A stretch of DNA of 64,000 nucleotides, taken from positions 23,178 to 87,177 of the forward strand of contig JAGQIK010000559.1 of the NCBI GenBank assembly GCA_020431405.1, in the 5' to 3' direction. The notes beneath the pieces were generated by a model. The model saw nothing but the letters and a program-made list of their open reading frames with translations, was not told the origin of the DNA and ran no database searches. This DNA comes from Myxococcales bacterium. GTDB lineage: Bacteria; Myxococcota_A; Polyangia; GCA-2747355. A program made the position numbers and the translations under genes. Shown here piece by piece: positions 43,524-51,878 of the stretch (the first letter of the stretch is position 1; every line of letters begins with the position of its first letter).

Positions 43524-44890
43524 CGACAAGACCGCTGCCGCTGGCGACGGCGGCGGCGGCCCTGCTGCTGCTGCTGCTGTTCGGCTGCAGCAGCGATGGC
43601 CCGCCCGCGGGACCGACCGACGCGCGCCCCCCCGACGCAGACGCGCGCGATGACGCCGGCACTGGCGTCGGCACGGGGCGCCCCACACAGAGCTTCACAC
43701 ACGACGTCGCGCACACCGCGCTCGATGTCGACCTGCGCGACAAGACAGCCACCGCCACGATCCGCACCGTGCTCGACGCGAGCGAGCGCAGCGCCAGCTT
43801 CGAGGTCAAAGGGCTGACCATCAACGCGGTGCGTGACGACGCCGGCGCGGCGCTGCCCTTCTCGGTCGTCGACGGTCGCCTCGACGTGCTGCTCGCCCCC
43901 GGTGGCGGCGCCAAGACCTTCAGCGTCGACTACGCCTTTCACCAGCAAAGCAAGCTCGACGGTCTACTGCCGGGCGGCAGCACGCTGGTGTGGCCCTACC
44001 ACTGCGGCAACCTGTTCCCGTGCAAATCCGATCCTTCGGACGGCCTGACGTTCGAGCTGTCGGTGCGAAACCCGCCAGACGGAACGAAGTCGATCTACCC
44101 GAGCAGCATCGCCTACGACGCGCCGTCCTATCAGATCGCCTGGGCCACGGGGAGCTACAGCGAGAAGGTGCTCGGCACGAGCAAGGGCGGCACCACGCTG
44201 CATGTCTACTGGCTGCCCATCGACAACGCCAACGCCGTGGACGCGGGCACCGCGCGGCTCGTGCAAGTCTTCGACTGGCTCGAGTCGACGCTCGGGCCGT
44301 ATCTATTCGGAAGCGACGCCGGCTCGATCTCCACCAACTGGGGCCCCGGCGCCGTGGGCGGGATGGAGCACCATCCGTTCTGGCACATCGGCAGCGCGTC
44401 GATGGGCGACAAGACCGTGCACGCTCACGAAGCGGCGCATGGCTGGTTCGGCGACGGCGTGCGGCTGCAGTGTTGGGAGGACTTCGTGCTGTCGGAAGGC
44501 ACGGTGACGTACCTGACGGCGCGCGCCATCGGTGCCGTGGAGGGCGAGAGCGCGGAAGCGGCCGTCTGGGCGTCCAACGAGATCCAGCTCAAGCAGGCCG
44601 TCGCCAAGAAGGACCACATCGCCTGGCCCAAAGATGCCGGCTGCAACAAGGTCGACGTGCTCGCGTCGCTGTTCACCAACATCCCCTACCTCAAGGGCGC
44701 CTACTTCTACCGCGCCGTCGCGCAGGCCGTCGGCGCCGACAGGCTCGACAAGGTGCTGCGCCTTTTCTTCGAGACGTATCGCGGCAAGGCGGCGCGCATG
44801 CAGCAGATGCTCGATCTGATCCGCAGCGAGACGGGCTTCGATGCGGGCGAGCTCGCCAAGACTTGGCTCGAATCCACCGGGCTGCCCTAG
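43376..44890 (+). CDS. M1-family (gluzincin) metallopeptidase lipoprotein
   Basis: A lipoprotein peptidase. The zinc site HEAAHGWFGD is at 44426-44455, with the second Glu in LSEGTVTYL, and GGMEHHPF is the M1 exopeptidase-type motif (usually GAMEN) with His for Asn. The N-terminal beta domain and a C-terminal helical part give a length near 460, short for the family. The lipobox (LLLLLLFGC) is preceded by no nearby ATG, GTG or TTG. The listed start (ATG 43376) lies inside the previous gene and gives an odd Arg-rich leader; an ATA (43520) overlapping the previous stop is the alternative. The peptidase is likely anchored facing the periplasm or outside. Confidence 0.75.
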   Translation: MDLVDRRRRGGAGRGRHHRRRGSWRRWRRWRRRRLLLLRRRRLRRLRRIATRPLPLATAAAALLLLLLFGCSSDGPPAGPTDARPPDADARDDAGTGVGTGRPTQSFTHDVAHTALDVDLRDKTATATIRTVLDASERSASFEVKGLTINAVRDDAGAALPFSVVDGRLDVLLAPGGGAKTFSVDYAFHQQSKLDGLLPGGSTLVWPYHCGNLFPCKSDPSDGLTFELSVRNPPDGTKSIYPSSIAYDAPSYQIAWATGSYSEKVLGTSKGGTTLHVYWLPIDNANAVDAGTARLVQVFDWLESTLGPYLFGSDAGSISTNWGPGAVGGMEHHPFWHIGSASMGDKTVHAHEAAHGWFGDGVRLQCWEDFVLSEGTVTYLTARAIGAVEGESAEAAVWASNEIQLKQAVAKKDHIAWPKDAGCNKVDVLASLFTNIPYLKGAYFYRAVAQAVGADRLDKVLRLFFETYRGKAARMQQMLDLIRSETGFDAGELAKTWLESTGLP

Positions 44891-44917
44891 TACCTCGACA
44901 TGTGCTAAGCCGCGCTC

Positions 44918-46090
44918 ATGTCCGACGAGCCGGTTCATGGCAGCAGCAGCAGCGCCGACGCCGAAGTCGAGGCGTATCTCGCCAAGCAGAAGCGCGGCGC
45001 CAAGCTCGGCAAACCGCTGATCATCGCGATCATCGCGATCGTCGGCGCCGCGGCCATCGCTGTCGTCGTGCTGTTCCTTCGCGCGCAGAGCGAGGCCGAA
45101 GCCGAAGCCGAGCGCAAGGCGGCGCTCGAGCGCAAGAAGAAGAGCTACGGCCGACATCGCGCCAAGATCGCCGAGCTGCGCAGCCTGCTGAAGGGCTCGC
45201 CGTGCGCCAAGAAGGTCATCGTCTCGCTCGCCGAGCGCCTCAACCACGCGCGCGCCCACGACGAAGCGCTCGCCGAGTCGGCAGCCTTCTTCAAGCGCTG
45301 TGGCGAGCACCGGCGCCTGCGCTGGGCGACGTACACGGCCTACAAGCGCCTCGGTCGCGATGACGAGGCCATCGCTGAAGCGACCAAGCTCATAAACGCC
45401 GTGCCGCGCGACCGCGACTACCGCTGGTGGCGCGGCATCGTCTACGAACGCAAAGGCGACCTCGCGCGCGCCGCCGAGGACTACCGTCAGGCGCTCGCTA
45501 TCGCGCCATATCTGACGCGCATCCCGTTCAACCTCGCCGCCGTGCTCGAGCGCGACCACAAGCCCTGCGAAGCACGCTTCTGGCTGGTCAACTACCTGCG
45601 CCAGGGACGGCGCGCCGTGCGGCAGCCCACCGAGCGGCTCGCCGAACGCATCAAGCGCCTCGGCGCGCTGCCCGCCTGCCAGGCTCGCCGAGGGCGCGGC
45701 GACGCGATCATCTCGCTGCCCGAGCACGCCGACGCCAAGGTCTCCGCCGCCGTCGCCATCGACGGCAAGATGGTCGACACGCCCTTCGAGGTGCGCCCCG
45801 GCGTGGTCTATTCGATGCTCTCGAGCGCCGCGGCCAAGGCGGCCGGCGTCGCTGCCGACAAGGGCGTGGCGATGATCGTCGGCGGCCCCGACGGTTATCT
45901 CGACGGGCGGCGCGTGATCGTCGGCAAGGTCGCCGTCGGCGGCGCCGAGGCGCGCGACGTCGAGTTCATCGTCGTCAACAAGCTGCCACGCGACGCGCCG
46001 GGCGTGCTCGCGCAGACGTTCCTCGGTCGCTTCGAGGTCACCAAGGACGACCAGACGCGCGCGATGCACCTCGTCGGGCGCGCGCGCTGA
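44918..46090 (+). CDS. TM-anchored TPR protein with degenerate retropepsin-like domain
   Basis: A 390-residue protein. A membrane helix (LIIAIIAIVGAAAIAVVVLFL, about 34-54) is followed by an Ala/Glu coiled stretch, TPR-like helices (about 100-225, for example DDEAIAEATKLINAVPRDRD and GDLARAAEDYRQALAIAP) and a C-terminal aspartic-protease-like fold (about 265-388). In that fold the usual DTGA loop is replaced by VRPGVVYSMLSS, although the flanking strands and the late GRFEVTKDDQTRAMHL fit the family. The catalytic Asp thus appears lost, suggesting binding rather than cleavage. The ATG follows an unremarkable spacer 27 bases after the peptidase. Confidence 0.7.
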   Translation: MSDEPVHGSSSSADAEVEAYLAKQKRGAKLGKPLIIAIIAIVGAAAIAVVVLFLRAQSEAEAEAERKAALERKKKSYGRHRAKIAELRSLLKGSPCAKKVIVSLAERLNHARAHDEALAESAAFFKRCGEHRRLRWATYTAYKRLGRDDEAIAEATKLINAVPRDRDYRWWRGIVYERKGDLARAAEDYRQALAIAPYLTRIPFNLAAVLERDHKPCEARFWLVNYLRQGRRAVRQPTERLAERIKRLGALPACQARRGRGDAIISLPEHADAKVSAAVAIDGKMVDTPFEVRPGVVYSMLSSAAAKAAGVAADKGVAMIVGGPDGYLDGRRVIVGKVAVGGAEARDVEFIVVNKLPRDAPGVLAQTFLGRFEVTKDDQTRAMHLVGRAR

Positions 46091-46247
46091 CGCGGCGTCG
46101 GCTCCCTAGTGTTGCGATCAGGCTGCACTATCTGTGGCCACCATGGCCAGCCGACCTGCCACGGATCGCACCGCAAAGCGCAAGGATTTCAGGCCCGTCT
46201 TCTGGTCTCCATCTTGCTCTGTCCAGCGCTGACCTAGGAGGCTTGCC

Positions 46248-46919
46248 ATGCGTACTCGTCGTTTCGTCACCACGCTCGTCGCGCTCTTCGCAGCGCTCAC
46301 CTTCATCGCCGGCAGCGCGTTCGCCGGCGGTCACTGGGCCGGACACGGCAACGGCAAGTGGTCCAACCGCACGCTGACGGTCGGCCAGGCGCGGCGCGCC
46401 ATCGCCCACGCCATCGCCGGCCAACACGCCAAGCTTGGCGGCCTGCGCATCAACCCCGGCGACGTCAAGGTCTCGCTCAAGCTCGGCGCGGACGGCAAGA
46501 CCGCCGTCTGGCGCGCCGAGGCCAAGCCGCGCGCGCGCGACGGCCGCCTCGCCAAGCTGCTCGCCTGGGGCAACGGCGCCGGCAAGCCCATCGAGCTCAA
46601 GGGCACCATCGACATCTCGCTGCGCTCGCCCGCAAAGAGCGCCATCGACAAACGCGCCTTTCAGATCTCGCGCGGCAACCAGAAGAGCGACTGGTTTCAG
46701 GCCGAGAAGATCGCCTCGCGCTTCGGCGCCAAGCCACGCCGCTCGACCATCGCGCGCATCGCCAACCAGCTTTACCAGCGCCGCGCCGCCGGCCGCGACG
46801 CGCACTTCATCGCCGCCGAGAAGGAGCTCAAGCTCGACCTCTACAGCGGCACGCGCGTGAAGATCTCCGACAACGCCTTCCGCCAGACCACCAAGCAGCT
46901 GTTCGGCTCAGCCCAGTAG
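46248..46919 (+). CDS. Secreted hypothetical protein
   Basis: A 223-residue protein with a clear Sec signal (VTTLVALFAALTFIAGSAFA, cleavage after AFA). TAGGAGG precedes the ATG. The mature part is basic with no Cys, and no known domain. The N-terminal mature region (GHWAGHGNGKWSN) is Gly/His-rich. It probably acts in the periplasm or outside the cell. Flanked by unrelated genes on the same strand. Confidence 0.65.
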   Translation: MRTRRFVTTLVALFAALTFIAGSAFAGGHWAGHGNGKWSNRTLTVGQARRAIAHAIAGQHAKLGGLRINPGDVKVSLKLGADGKTAVWRAEAKPRARDGRLAKLLAWGNGAGKPIELKGTIDISLRSPAKSAIDKRAFQISRGNQKSDWFQAEKIASRFGAKPRRSTIARIANQLYQRRAAGRDAHFIAAEKELKLDLYSGTRVKISDNAFRQTTKQLFGSAQ

Positions 46920-46952
46920 ATCGCCGCCAGAATCGCCGCTATGGTCCCGGCC

Positions 46953-47543
46953 ATGGCAATCGCGAGCCCCTTCGTCTTCGATCCCGAAGTCCTGCACGAA
47001 GTCACCCGCAGCACCGTCGGCGTGCCCCGCGAAGAGATGGCGCAGACCATCGCCGCGCGCGTCGCCGAGCACTATCCCGGGCATGTCGAGCCGCCCAGCG
47101 GCTGGATCTTCAGCTGCGCAGGCGGCTGCCTCTACTCCTTCACGGTGCTGCACGCTTCGCTCACCGAGTACCTGCTGATCTTCGGCACGCCGGTGGGCAC
47201 GCGCGGCCACACCGGGCGCCACACCGCGGCCATCTGGGACTTCGTCATCGACGGCGAGCTGTGGTACTTCGACGAGTCCAATCCGCTCGAGCGCGAGGTG
47301 CACGGCGCGGGTGACGCCTATCACCTGCCGGCAGGTCAGTCGCAGGGGCTTGCCATCCCCGAGCGGGCCTGGGTGCTCGAGTACGCGCGCGGATTTATCC
47401 CGGGCCTTCTGCCCTTCGGCCTCGCCGACGCGATCAACAGCGCCCTCGACTACCGCACCGCCTACCGCACGCTCGCGATCTACTCCAAGTTCTACCTGCC
47501 GTACCTCGGCCGCCTCGCCTCGGGCCGCGCGCGCCTGGGCTAG
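46953..47543 (+). CDS. ERG2/sigma-1-receptor-family sterol C8 isomerase-like protein
   Basis: A 196-residue protein (ATG 46953; ATG 46941 is the alternative). Long conserved stretches of the eukaryotic ERG2/sigma-1-receptor family are recognisable: FDPEVLHEV, WIFSCAGGCLYS, VLHASLTEYLLIFGTPVGT, GHTGRHTA, and EYARGFIPGLLPFGLAD. Family knowledge: ERG2 shifts the C8 double bond of sterols to C7. The eukaryotic proteins have an N-terminal membrane anchor that this protein lacks. The next gene is a Rieske oxygenase, so both may act in a bacterial sterol pathway. I am confident of the family, less so of the exact reaction. Confidence 0.85.
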   Translation: MAIASPFVFDPEVLHEVTRSTVGVPREEMAQTIAARVAEHYPGHVEPPSGWIFSCAGGCLYSFTVLHASLTEYLLIFGTPVGTRGHTGRHTAAIWDFVIDGELWYFDESNPLEREVHGAGDAYHLPAGQSQGLAIPERAWVLEYARGFIPGLLPFGLADAINSALDYRTAYRTLAIYSKFYLPYLGRLASGRARLG

Positions 47544-47599
47544 CGACCGCCTCGACGGGCCGCTGGCAATTCACGCCTGGGTCGCGTTATAAGCGCGCC

Positions 47600-48625
47600 A
47601 TGAGCGATCCGTACCCGCCTCGATACCCCAATGGCTGGTTCCGCGCCGCCTTCAGCCACGAAGTGGCGCGCGGCAAGCTGCTGCCGGTCAAACGCTTCGG
47701 CCGCGACCTGGTCGTCTTTCGTGGCGAGGACGGCGAGGCGCGCGTCTTCGACGCCTACTGCCCGCACCTCGGCGCGCATCTCGGCGAGGGGCAGGTGGTC
47801 GGCAACCGCGTACGCTGCGCGTTCCATCACTGGAGCTTCGACAGCAGCGGCGCCTGCGTCGACGTGCCCGGCGCCAAGAAGATCCCGCCCAGCGCGCGGC
47901 TGCGCTGCTGGCCGGTGCGCGAGGTCAACGGCGTCATCTTCGTGCACGTGCACGCGGTGCCCGGCACGGCGCCGGCGTACGAGCCGCCCGAGGTGTCGGA
48001 GCTGAGCGAGCCGGGCTGGATGCCGCTGCTGTTTCGCGGCCGCACCATCAAGACGCACCTTCAAGAGACGATGGAGAACATCGTCGACCTGGCGCACTTC
48101 CCGGCGCTGCACACCGGTGTGCTGGCGACAGGCTTTCGCGAGCTGCCCACGGTCACGCGCGTCGAGGCCGAGGACACGCGCTTCTTCGTCGAGTGGCGCA
48201 CCGAGCTGAAGGTCTTCGGTCGCGACGCCGGCTCCACCGTGCGCATCACCTGTCACGGCCCCGGCTTCACCGTGGTGCGCGTGAGCTCGGTCTTCGAGGC
48301 GGCGATGATCTTCGTCACCTCGCCGGTGGACGACGAGACGATCGACTTTCGCTTCGGCGTCACGGTCAAGAAGATGAGCGTGCCGCTGGCCGCCCACGGC
48401 ATGCGCCAGTTTCTCGCCTACCGCGTGATCAACGAGGTGCACCAGGACGCGCGCATCTGGGAGACCAAGACGTTCCTCGAGCGCCCGGTGTTCTCGTCGG
48501 CCGACGGTCCGATCATCAAGATCCGCCGCTGGGTCTCGCAGTTCTATCCCGAGGTCGAGCCGACGACGCCGACCGCGCTGAGCATCGGCGAGCACGAGCA
48601 TCGCCCCACCGCCGTCGCCAGCTAG
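47600..48625 (+). CDS. Rieske non-haem iron oxygenase, sterol-type (SdmA/KshA/Neverland-like)
   Basis: A 341-residue oxygenase. The Rieske cluster ligands are Cys54-His56 (CPHLGAH) and Cys73-His76 (CAFHHW). The mononuclear iron site is Asp163, His166 and His171 (IVDLAHFPALH). The start (YPNGWFRAAFSHEVARGKL) and LVVFRGEDGEARVFDAYCPH match steroid-type Rieske enzymes such as KshA, cholesterol 7-desaturase and bacterial sterol C4-demethylase SdmA. It lies 57 bases after the ERG2-like gene on the same strand. A ferredoxin reductase partner is not seen nearby. Likely reactions are sterol desaturation or demethylation. Confidence 0.85.
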   Translation: MSDPYPPRYPNGWFRAAFSHEVARGKLLPVKRFGRDLVVFRGEDGEARVFDAYCPHLGAHLGEGQVVGNRVRCAFHHWSFDSSGACVDVPGAKKIPPSARLRCWPVREVNGVIFVHVHAVPGTAPAYEPPEVSELSEPGWMPLLFRGRTIKTHLQETMENIVDLAHFPALHTGVLATGFRELPTVTRVEAEDTRFFVEWRTELKVFGRDAGSTVRITCHGPGFTVVRVSSVFEAAMIFVTSPVDDETIDFRFGVTVKKMSVPLAAHGMRQFLAYRVINEVHQDARIWETKTFLERPVFSSADGPIIKIRRWVSQFYPEVEPTTPTALSIGEHEHRPTAVAS

Positions 48626-48675
48626 GCGCGCATCGCAGGCGCCATGACGGTCCGCGACTTGCTTCGGTGGGTCGC

Positions 48676-49851
48676 ATGCACCGATGTGACTCCCTTCCGT
48701 TGCTCGTGGTCGCTATCGCGCTATTCAGCGCCTGCGGCTCCTCTCGCACCCTTGGCGGCGCTGACGGCGCCGTCGATGCGACGCCGGATCGACGGCGCGT
48801 GCCACCGTTCTATACGCTCAGCGGCAACGACGTTGACATCCTGCTGGTCGTCGACAACTCCGGCTCGATGGGCGAAGCGCAGCACAGCTTCGTCACGAAC
48901 CTGCCGTCGCTGATCAACGCGCTGCGCCACCCCGACTTCGGCCCCGACGGCAGCGGCAAGGCCTGCGACGCGGCGCACCGCGCAGGTTGTCGCCTGCCCA
49001 ACATGCACCTCGGCGTGATCAGCACCGACCTCGGCGCGGGCAACTACGCTTTGCCGTCGTGCGAGCAGCCGAGCGGCGACGGCGGACGGCTGCTCAACAA
49101 GGCGCGCATCGCTGGCTGCCAGCCGCCCGCCGATCGCTACGTGGCCTACATCGAGGGACTGACCAACATCCCGGGCGGGGCCAAGGATAGCGCGCAGGCC
49201 TTCATCGACAGCGCCGCCTGCATCTCGCGTCTTGGCATCGACGGCTGCGGCTTCGAGCACCCCTTCGAAGCGATGTATCGCGCGCTGCAGCCCAACGCCA
49301 ACCCCGGCTTTCTGCGCGAGCACGCCTCGCTGCTGGTGATCTTCCTCGGCGACGAGGACGACTGCTCGGCCAGCCGCCAAGACCTCTTCGATCCCGCGCA
49401 GCAGTCGCCCGACAGCCCGCTCGGCCCGCTGACGTCCTTTCGCTGCTTCGAGCACGGCTTTCAGTGCGACCAGAGCGGCCGACAGCCCGGCGTGCGGACA
49501 AACTGCAAGCCCACTGGCGAGTGGCTCTACGGCGTCGACCGCTATGTCGACCTTCTGCGCGGCCTCAAGCGCGCCCCCCAAGACGTGATCGTCGGCGCCA
49601 TCGCCGGGCCCAGCGACAAGATCGAGGTCGCGCTCGACGGCGAGAAGCCGCGACTCAGGGCGGCGTGCAGCAGCGCTGCCGGCAGCGCCCTGCCCGCCAT
49701 CCGCACCCACGCCCTGGTCAGCGCCTTCGCACCGCACAGCCACTTCGCGAGCATCTGCGAGGCCGACTACGGCCCCGCGCTCGAGCGCATCGGCGCGCTC
49801 GTCAGCGCGCGCCTGGCGCAGCAGCGCGCGCAGGGCCCGACGCGCCCCTGA
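48676..49851 (+). CDS. VWA-domain lipoprotein
   Basis: A 391-residue protein from ATG 48676 with a lipoprotein signal (LLVVAIALFSAC). The VWA fold starts with VDILLVVDNSGSMG (MIDAS DxSxS) and continues to SLLVIFLGDEDDCS, with several Cys pairs. Surface-anchored VWA lipoproteins of this kind with an Asp/Pro-rich linker are numerous in myxobacteria. Function unknown, with metal-dependent protein binding expected. The gene ends nine bases before a tandem heptamer repeat. Confidence 0.8.
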   Translation: MHRCDSLPLLVVAIALFSACGSSRTLGGADGAVDATPDRRRVPPFYTLSGNDVDILLVVDNSGSMGEAQHSFVTNLPSLINALRHPDFGPDGSGKACDAAHRAGCRLPNMHLGVISTDLGAGNYALPSCEQPSGDGGRLLNKARIAGCQPPADRYVAYIEGLTNIPGGAKDSAQAFIDSAACISRLGIDGCGFEHPFEAMYRALQPNANPGFLREHASLLVIFLGDEDDCSASRQDLFDPAQQSPDSPLGPLTSFRCFEHGFQCDQSGRQPGVRTNCKPTGEWLYGVDRYVDLLRGLKRAPQDVIVGAIAGPSDKIEVALDGEKPRLRAACSSAAGSALPAIRTHALVSAFAPHSHFASICEADYGPALERIGALVSARLAQQRAQGPTRP

Positions 49852-49860
49852 GGGCGTTGG

Positions 49861-49930
49861 CCTCGGGCCTCGGGCCTCGGGCCTCGGGCCTCGGGCCTCG
49901 GGCCTCGGGCCTCGGGCCTCGGGCCTCGGG
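49861..49930. repeat. Tandem repeat, ten copies of CCTCGGG
   Basis: Ten perfect heptamers without interruption between the VWA gene and the next lipoprotein gene. Because the unit is not a multiple of three it would shift frame if translated. It may be slippage-prone and alter spacing to the downstream start at 49989. Confidence 0.95.
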
Positions 49931-49988
49931 CTTGACGCGCATCATTGATCCGCGCGCTGTCTCGCCTCAGAATGGACAGTCGGTCAAT

Positions 49989-50750
49989 ATGGCATTCTGT
50001 GCAAAATTAGCTGGGCTGGCTGGTCTGGCTGTCGTGCTGTTGGTTGGCTGCGACGGTGACAACACGCGCGCCGTGCAGTTGGCGCCGTGCCCCACGACGA
50101 TGCTCTCTTCCGCGCAGTGCTTCGTCGGCGAGAGCTTTGCCGAGTGCCCGGGCACGCAGGCCGCGCCGCGCGCCTACTGCGGGATGTTCGGTTGCCGCTG
50201 GGTCTCGACGGGGTGTCCGTTGAAGGAACATCCCACGCCGCTCGCGTCGGATTGTCGCTGCAACGGCACGTACTGCCCCGGCGAGCTATCGCCGACGATG
50301 TCGAGCTTCTATTTGGCCTGGGGCAACAAGCCTTGGACGCGCACGCGCGCGACGAACGTGCGTGTGACGTGGAACGCGAGCACGACCTCGCCGCCTGCGA
50401 TCAGCTGCTCGAAGTGCGAGGGCTCGTGCTCGGCGCAGTACGGCCTATGTGCGGGCGCCCACGTCAAGGTCTCGCGTTCCGCCCTGAGCACGAAGACAGT
50501 CAGGCTCCTCGCCACCGGCCTCCTCGCCGGCTGGTATCTATCGCTCGAGCTCGACTTTGATGCCACGCCGCCCGTCGCACGCGCCTGCCGCCTGCAGTTC
50601 ACCGACGTCCACGATTGCAGCCCACCCACCGAGCCCGTCTGCGCGTCGTCGGGCAGCATCGACCTCGTTCCACTCGCTCAGCCCGACGCCGAGCTGCACG
50701 GCACGCTGAGCCTCGTGTTTCCCGACGCCGAGATGTCAGGGAGCTTCTAG
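49989..50750 (+). CDS. Cys-rich lipoprotein
   Basis: A 253-residue protein from ATG 49989 with a lipoprotein signal (LAGLAVVLLVGC). The mature protein has many Cys (CPTTMLSSAQC, CGMFGCRW, CRCNGTYCPG, SCSKCEGSC) and a beta-rich C-terminal half (VRLLATGLLAGWYLSLELDF). No known domain. No clear ribosome site is seen; it is preceded by the CCTCGGG repeat. It ends 15 bases inside the convergent broken gene. Outer-surface location is likely. Confidence 0.65.
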   Translation: MAFCAKLAGLAGLAVVLLVGCDGDNTRAVQLAPCPTTMLSSAQCFVGESFAECPGTQAAPRAYCGMFGCRWVSTGCPLKEHPTPLASDCRCNGTYCPGELSPTMSSFYLAWGNKPWTRTRATNVRVTWNASTTSPPAISCSKCEGSCSAQYGLCAGAHVKVSRSALSTKTVRLLATGLLAGWYLSLELDFDATPPVARACRLQFTDVHDCSPPTEPVCASSGSIDLVPLAQPDAELHGTLSLVFPDAEMSGSF

Positions 50751-51019
50751 CTCGAGCTCGCGGATGAAGCGCGGTGCGCGCGACCAGCCGCGCGCGTCGA
50801 AGTAGCTCACCCGGCGGTCAGTCCACGCGCCGGCGAAGAAAAAGTCGCCCGAGATCAGCACGCGCGGCTCGCTGGGGTTCTCGCGGTCACCGCGCGCGTG
50901 TGCTCGCGCGAGTAGTCGTCCCACGGCTGCCACGACGAGATGGGCACCACGCGAAGGCCGGCGCTCTCGAAGTCATCGTCTTCGATGACGAGCAGTGCTC
51001 GGAGGGGTCGATCGCTCAT
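50736..51019 (-). pseudogene. Small conserved-type gene with a single-base frameshift
   Basis: From ATG 51019 the frame reads MSDRPLRALLVIEDDDFE through WQPWDDYSREHTRA. Near 50910, in a CGCGCGCG run, the sensible continuation switches frame to GDRENPSEPRVLISGDFFFA and ends at 50736. Together the two halves would make about 94 residues. One base appears to be missing, so either the gene is dead or the sequence has an error in the run. Family not recognised. Confidence 0.5.
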
Positions 51020-51061
51020 GTCACACGCGAGCATAGCGCTGAGTGCGTTAGACTGCGCGAG

Positions 51062-51361
51062 ATGACCGACCCCTACGCATCGGTGAAGGCGCACTTCGAG
51101 GACGTCGAGGGCGTGATCGTCAACGCCGGCCGCGGTGCGCAGGGCCTCAAGGTGGGCAAGAAGATGTTCGCCATGTTCTACAAGGGCGACCTGCTGCTCA
51201 CGCTGCCCGAGGCGCGCGTGGAAGCCCTGATCGCCGCCGGCCGCGGGCTGCCCTTCGATCCTGGCACGGGCAAGGTGATGAAGAACCGCGTGCTGATCCC
51301 GGCGAGCAAGAAGCGCACGTGGATCAAGCTCTGCGAGGAAGCCGCCGAAGCGGCAGGCTAG
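51062..51361 (+). CDS. TfoX N-terminal-domain-like small protein
   Basis: A 99-residue protein from ATG 51062. The pattern KMFAMFYKGDLLLTLPEARVE, GRGLPFDPGTG and MKNRVLIPASKKRTWIKLCEEA fits the TfoX/YjbR-type alpha-beta fold. The family includes the N-terminal domain of the competence regulator TfoX, but single-domain copies have no assigned role. It overlaps the end of the SSB-like gene by four bases in convergent orientation. Confidence 0.7.
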   Translation: MTDPYASVKAHFEDVEGVIVNAGRGAQGLKVGKKMFAMFYKGDLLLTLPEARVEALIAAGRGLPFDPGTGKVMKNRVLIPASKKRTWIKLCEEAAEAAG

Positions 51362-51786
51362 TCCTCATCGTCCTCCGACATGTCTAGGATCTCCGCGAAC
51401 AGCCGCGAGAAGTCCGGCTGTGCGTGATAGATGCCCTTGGGCCGCGCCGGTGCGGGCGGGTCGACCACCGGCTGCGGGCGCCGGCCGCCGGTTTCGAGCG
51501 CGAGCACCTGCTCGGCGACAACCTCGACGATCACGCGTCGCACGCCGTCACGCGCGGTGAAGGCGTAGCGCCGCAGGCGTCCCTCGACGTAGACCAGCTG
51601 TCCCTTGTGCAGCTTCTCGGCGTAGCGCTCGCCGCGCGCGCCCCACACCACCACGCGATGGCGCTCGCTTTCGGCCTCGCCGGTGACGACGAAGAACGTG
51701 CAGCGCAGTCGATCGCTCTGGGTGCGGTAGAGCTGGGGATCGGCGGCGAGGCGGCCGACGAGGATCGCGCGGTTGACTGCGCCCAT
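51358..51786 (-). CDS. ssb: Single-stranded DNA-binding protein (SSB-like)
   Basis: A 142-residue protein starting MGAVNRAILVGRLAADPQLY, with the OB-fold strands FFVVTGEA, HRVVVWGARGERYAEKLHKG and LVYVEGRLR, typical of bacterial SSB. The tail is Pro-rich then acidic (LDMSEDDED), as required for partner binding, though it lacks the classic DDDIPF ending. Start is ATG 51786. It could be the housekeeping SSB or a paralogue; it is a little short. Confidence 0.85.
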   Translation of the reverse strand: MGAVNRAILVGRLAADPQLYRTQSDRLRCTFFVVTGEAESERHRVVVWGARGERYAEKLHKGQLVYVEGRLRRYAFTARDGVRRVIVEVVAEQVLALETGGRRPQPVVDPPAPARPKGIYHAQPDFSRLFAEILDMSEDDED

Positions 51787-51878
51787 GGCGCCAACGGCTC
51801 CGGGTGGCGATCTCCCCGATCGACTGGCCCAGCATAGCAGCCCGCGCTGCCCGCGCGCGGCGCGTGTTCGAACGCGCC

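Noticed and set aside
44303..46069. Long 588-codon minus-strand frame
   Set aside because: It lies antisense to the peptidase and TPR genes, whose sense proteins have clear motifs; the antisense product is GC-driven low-complexity sequence.
49464..49988. Coding through the CCTCGGG repeat as an ASGLGPR repeat protein
   Set aside because: The frame overlaps the VWA gene and the heptamer would be read in all three frames; the lipoprotein signal begins at 49989.
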